A stretch of 64,000 nucleotides of DNA from CAYQTE01 sp964420285 (lineage in GTDB: Bacteria > Planctomycetota > Phycisphaerae > Tepidisphaerales > Tepidisphaeraceae). The DNA lies in assembly GCA_964420285.1 (NCBI GenBank), contig CAYQTE010000017.1, forward strand, positions 18,186 through 82,185. The letters run 5' to 3'. Under the pieces are notes generated by a model. The model was given only the letters and a program-made list of their open reading frames with translations, did not search any database and was not told the DNA's origin. Of the stretch, positions 60,965 to 64,000 are shown one piece after another (the stretch's first letter is position 1; the number at the start of each line of letters is the position of its first letter). The position numbers were made by a program, and so were the translations under genes.

Positions 60965-62687
60965 TCCTCCATCTATTGTCTCCCAGATGCCGTGCGACGT
61001 GAAAAAAGCCGTTAAAATTTGGTCGGCTGGCCCAAGGGCAGCCGGGGAAATACCCTACCTTGAGTCCAACCTGCGATGCCGCAAAGACAGCGCTCAACTG
61101 GTCGCGACGCGAGCCCCTTTGAATCTCCGCCCACCACAATTCATTAAACCTGCGAACTCGCTCGTTGTGTCGCCTCAGGATCACGATGTTTTCAAATAGC
61201 CCCATGTTCCTCGGAAACCCCAGTACCCTATAGCGATCCATCTGCGACCGGATCACTTCCGGGTTATCCACGCGGCGCCGCAAGCAGTCCCTTGCTTCCC
61301 GATACGTGCAGATTCTGTCCGCATGGCGATGCACGACCAAATCAAAGTCGCCCAAAAACATCTCGGCAAGAACTCTCGGGGACACGGTCAACGTTACCGA
61401 GCCATCGATCCAGAGCGTATACGCCGTGTCTGGAAAATAGACATGGCTTAGAACCTTGACGATCTTAGCGGTTCTATTACCGTCCGAAGACGTGATCTGT
61501 AGCGGCCGAATTTCCCAAGTGGCAGATGCAAGTGGCTTGTCGAGAAACGCGACGTATCGAATTCCGGCAGAAGGCTGTTCCTTCAATACATCGTAACCTG
61601 CGGATATTGCCGTGTATACGACAAGGTCACTGGCGCATATTGCCTTCGGAGGTTTGATCCAGTCAATTGCATCGCACTTGGCGGCATGGAAGCGTCCCAC
61701 TTCAACTCCGAGAGTCGAAAGGTAATCTGTGATCGGTGCCTCAAAGTGGTCGAGGGACGTATCTCTAACTTCATTGCAATCTTTCGCAATTACTTCGACG
61801 AATTGACTCAGACAACCCGGCCTACTCAGTTTCCAGTCGACACCGTGATGGCGATCGATATTGGCATCAGTGACGGCGCCGCGCTCGGGCCGCCGCATCC
61901 ATCTGCTGAAGGACCGGCATATGTAGTGATTGATGTGCGGTAGCGATGCCCCTTCGTTCGGCCGGCCTTTCGCAATGGGCGTATCATAAAAATACAGGTG
62001 ATCATGGCCGCGACGCAATCTGCAGGCATGCGTGCGTGTCCTTGCAATTGCGGAGACCTTGACGATTGATTTGACCCGGGTCGGATCCGACCGCGGTTGC
62101 GCCATTCGACGTGTCAGGGCCGTGGTGATCAACCCCGGCGGGTCGTTGAAATAGCCATTGTGCCCAAAAACCAGCCACGGCAGGGAAATCTGGCCATATT
62201 GATCGTACTCCCGGAGAAAAGCAGGAAGATCGGCGTATCCGGGAAGAATGATGAACTCGTCAATATCAAGGAACGTTACCCAGCGGTAGGCCAATCCAAT
62301 TTGGCGCACCGAATCCTTGTATGCATTGGTTTGACGCGAGCGATGCAACTGGTCCTTTTCACGATACCAATCAATAACGCTCACCGTGTGGCCGTGAGGG
62401 GCGAGAAACGCTTTAAGGGGCAACAAGGGGTCGTCGTCGTAGAGGAAGAAATGGTCGATTCCCAGCACTCGATGGTACGCGATCCATTCATCCAGGAACG
62501 GCAGTTCGTCGCGGACGATCGCGACCGCACAAACCAAGCCCCGCTCAACGCCGCCGGAGTTGGCAGATAGCTGTGAAGTTGAGGTTTCATTCACCTGCAA
62601 TGTTGTCCCCTGCAACGTAACGTGAACACCACTCCGCCAACTCTGTGCGACCTGACCGCCTACGGCCACAAATGGCCAGCGCCGCAC
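60930..62687 (-). CDS. two-domain glycosyltransferase (GT92-like plus DUF616-like)
   Basis: A protein of up to 585 residues. The N-terminal domain (about 45-300) is GT92/DUF23-like: VCAVAIVRDELPFLDEWIAY, HRVLGIDHFFLYDDD and VTFLDIDEFIILPG, the DxD in LDIDEF. The C-terminal domain (about 345-575) is DUF616-like: VVYTAISAGYDVLKEQP, YTLWIDGSVTL and the long RRVDNPEVIRSQMDRYRVLG. Both are nucleotide-sugar transferase folds. The start is uncertain; in-frame GTG near 62595 would remove about 30 unconserved residues. The fused pair could add two sugars in succession (inference). Confidence 0.78.
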   Translation of the reverse strand: MRRWPFVAVGGQVAQSWRSGVHVTLQGTTLQVNETSTSQLSANSGGVERGLVCAVAIVRDELPFLDEWIAYHRVLGIDHFFLYDDDPLLPLKAFLAPHGHTVSVIDWYREKDQLHRSRQTNAYKDSVRQIGLAYRWVTFLDIDEFIILPGYADLPAFLREYDQYGQISLPWLVFGHNGYFNDPPGLITTALTRRMAQPRSDPTRVKSIVKVSAIARTRTHACRLRRGHDHLYFYDTPIAKGRPNEGASLPHINHYICRSFSRWMRRPERGAVTDANIDRHHGVDWKLSRPGCLSQFVEVIAKDCNEVRDTSLDHFEAPITDYLSTLGVEVGRFHAAKCDAIDWIKPPKAICASDLVVYTAISAGYDVLKEQPSAGIRYVAFLDKPLASATWEIRPLQITSSDGNRTAKIVKVLSHVYFPDTAYTLWIDGSVTLTVSPRVLAEMFLGDFDLVVHRHADRICTYREARDCLRRRVDNPEVIRSQMDRYRVLGFPRNMGLFENIVILRRHNERVRRFNELWWAEIQRGSRRDQLSAVFAASQVGLKVGYFPGCPWASRPNFNGFFHVARHLGDNRWRNAHDAAGGNRP

Positions 62688-63032
62688 GTCACTTCAATGT
62701 CGTCACTGCGCCAAGTCCCAGGAAAAGCCCGCTTGGACCCTCCCAAGGGCAGCAGGCATTGTATCGCCATTGAGCTTGCTGTTTCAAATCGGCGAATCGC
62801 CGATAAGCTGGTCGGATATATTCGGACTTAATCAAGCGGCCAAACCGGCGATGGCAACACCGGTGGAACCCGGGCGTTGGAGGTGCGGTGGCATTGGTAC
62901 GGCCGTCCCCGCGGGTGCCGAATTCGGATCGACACATACCTGTACTATGGCCCGATGTGGATTCAAAAACCCGGAAGCTTGCCCGGCCGCCAGGAACCGG
63001 CATAACATGTACGCTTTACGGTGAGGGTGCAA
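62688..63032. other. intergenic region, nothing recognised
   Basis: A 345-bp divergent spacer between two glycosyltransferase genes. No coding frame or RNA is supported; both promoters should be here. Confidence 0.4.
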
Positions 63033-63926
63033 ATGAAATGCTTCTTCTCACTCAGCGCTAGCGGCTGGTGTGAGCAATTTCGGGATATGTCATTGGCGCT
63101 CGCGGCCTCCGCGAAAGCAAGGACATCGTTGGAGATGTATTGTATTTACGACGGGGAGCCAAATGCAATAACGGCTAAACTGGAGTCGATGGGTGTGCAC
63201 ATGGTGTTTCATAAGCCGAAGTACACCTCAATGCTGGAGGCCGGTGCCCGCCGCTACAGTGTCCGACGCGGTCGAACGAGCGTTTGGGGAAACCCGGCAT
63301 TATGGAACGGAACCTTTCTTCGTCTGGAGATTCCGCTTCTGTTAGAGGCGCTTGGAATCAACGACCGTTTTGCATTGTACGTTGACGCCGATTGCATTTT
63401 TCAGCGTGACCCTCCTCTTGAATTGATTGAACCGGAGTGCCTTGCGGCAGCCTCCGAAAAGGATCCCAGGGACAAATCACATTTCAATGCGGGAGTCATG
63501 CTTCTAAACGTGGCGGCCATGCAGAAAAGCTATCCCGCCTTCATCGAGTTCTGCAGCATCCGTGGATTTGTTCCTAAGCGTGGCGAGGGCGTCGTGGATC
63601 AGGGTCTGTATAATGCCTTTTACGGCGACAAGTGGTTACACATCAGCGAATTGTTCAACTGGAAAGCGTATTGGCCAATGAATCCGGACGCCTATATTGT
63701 GCATTTCCACGGTCCCAAGCCAGCCCAGATAGCCGAGTTTATGAGGGGAAAGATGAAAAGGCCGCCCTCAAAGAGTATTGGCCGACTTTTGGAGGAAAAT
63801 TCTGCAAACTTGGCTGTTTACCGTGACGTTTGGGAGGCTTGGCTTCATGTCGCAAGTATCGGTTGTAGCGCACTTGATGCACATCGATCGCCCGGCGTCA
63901 GATCGCCCAGTGTCACCTCTTCTTAA
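63033..63926 (+). CDS. GT8-type glycosyltransferase
   Basis: A 297-residue GT-A enzyme: the DxD motif in ALYVDADCIFQRDP (about 118-131), KSHFNAGVMLLNVAAM near 152 and GVVDQGLYNAFY near 190 with YIVHFHGPKP near 225, the order seen in GT8 glycogenin/LgtC-like transferases. The methionine at 63033 is chosen; a GTG at 63021 adds four residues. It diverges from the GT92/GT4 unit, so the region builds a surface polysaccharide or glycoprotein glycan. Nothing after 63926 can be assigned. Confidence 0.87.
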   Translation: MKCFFSLSASGWCEQFRDMSLALAASAKARTSLEMYCIYDGEPNAITAKLESMGVHMVFHKPKYTSMLEAGARRYSVRRGRTSVWGNPALWNGTFLRLEIPLLLEALGINDRFALYVDADCIFQRDPPLELIEPECLAAASEKDPRDKSHFNAGVMLLNVAAMQKSYPAFIEFCSIRGFVPKRGEGVVDQGLYNAFYGDKWLHISELFNWKAYWPMNPDAYIVHFHGPKPAQIAEFMRGKMKRPPSKSIGRLLEENSANLAVYRDVWEAWLHVASIGCSALDAHRSPGVRSPSVTSS

Positions 63927-64000
63927 AGACCGTTTTATGTTATACTTAGCGTGCAGGCATGTAGACAACGGACAATGGGACTGGATGGGGTTGGCGTGAT

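Overview
The window is GC-rich DNA that looks like a planctomycete chromosome, most likely a Phycisphaerae-type lineage (inference). Lineage hints are Cys4 ribbons of the CGYDLRATPDRCPECG type, GYF-domain proteins joined to a pseudopilin-like domain with an FADGHVEF ending, and exported proteins with Thr/Ala/Pro-rich linkers. Many genes overlap by ATGA.

Layout, left to right. 1-3.7 kb: the 3' end of mutS lies beyond the left edge; directly upstream is a two-gene restriction-modification pair. 4-10.5 kb: an MscS channel with a cyclic-nucleotide-binding domain, a KimA-like APC transporter behind a c-di-AMP (ydaO-type) riboswitch, and an SSS sodium symporter with a tiny membrane partner. 10.7-16.5 kb: tandem SGNH hydrolases and a GntR(YtrA-like)/ABC operon. 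16.5-24.7 kb: a hicBA pair with frameshifted hicA, an RNase Z-like hydrolase, two related exported proteins, a CarH-like MerR regulator that lacks the cobalamin histidine, a fasciclin protein, a GT4 glycosyltransferase and a PIG-L deacetylase. 24.9-33.8 kb: an ABC-F ATPase, three GYF-domain paralogues (one split by an in-frame stop), tRNA-Gly(UCC), an esterase and tRNA-Gln(CUG).

33.8 to about 58 kb is a mobile element. A tyrosine recombinase sits beside the 3' end of tRNA-Gln. A long leftward operon (42.7 to 35.2 kb) encodes a small helical protein, a membrane protein, a GrpE-like protein, a lidless Hsp70, a small membrane protein, a TraD/HerA-like ATPase, five tandem paralogues of a family I do not recognise, and HTH proteins. 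It diverges from an XRE-DUF5753 / small protein / DUF6879 cassette of the kind best known from actinobacteria. Then come a MobF relaxase and a defence segment (Snf2 helicase with DUF4391, ApeA HEPN protein, ADP-ribosyltransferase-like protein, HTH-Fic pair). The relaxase and DUF4391 converge and both lose their C-termini at one junction near 47.84 kb, so the element is rearranged. An M41-like peptidase, DUF5131 and DUF488 follow, and a tRNA remnant lies near the right boundary.

58.3-64 kb returns to host-like genes: a zinc-ribbon membrane protein, a secreted-protein remnant, and a glycosyltransferase cluster (GT4-like, a GT92/DUF616 two-domain enzyme, GT8).

The best candidate for an undescribed system is the Hsp70/GrpE-like/TraD-like/five-paralogue operon with its divergent control region.
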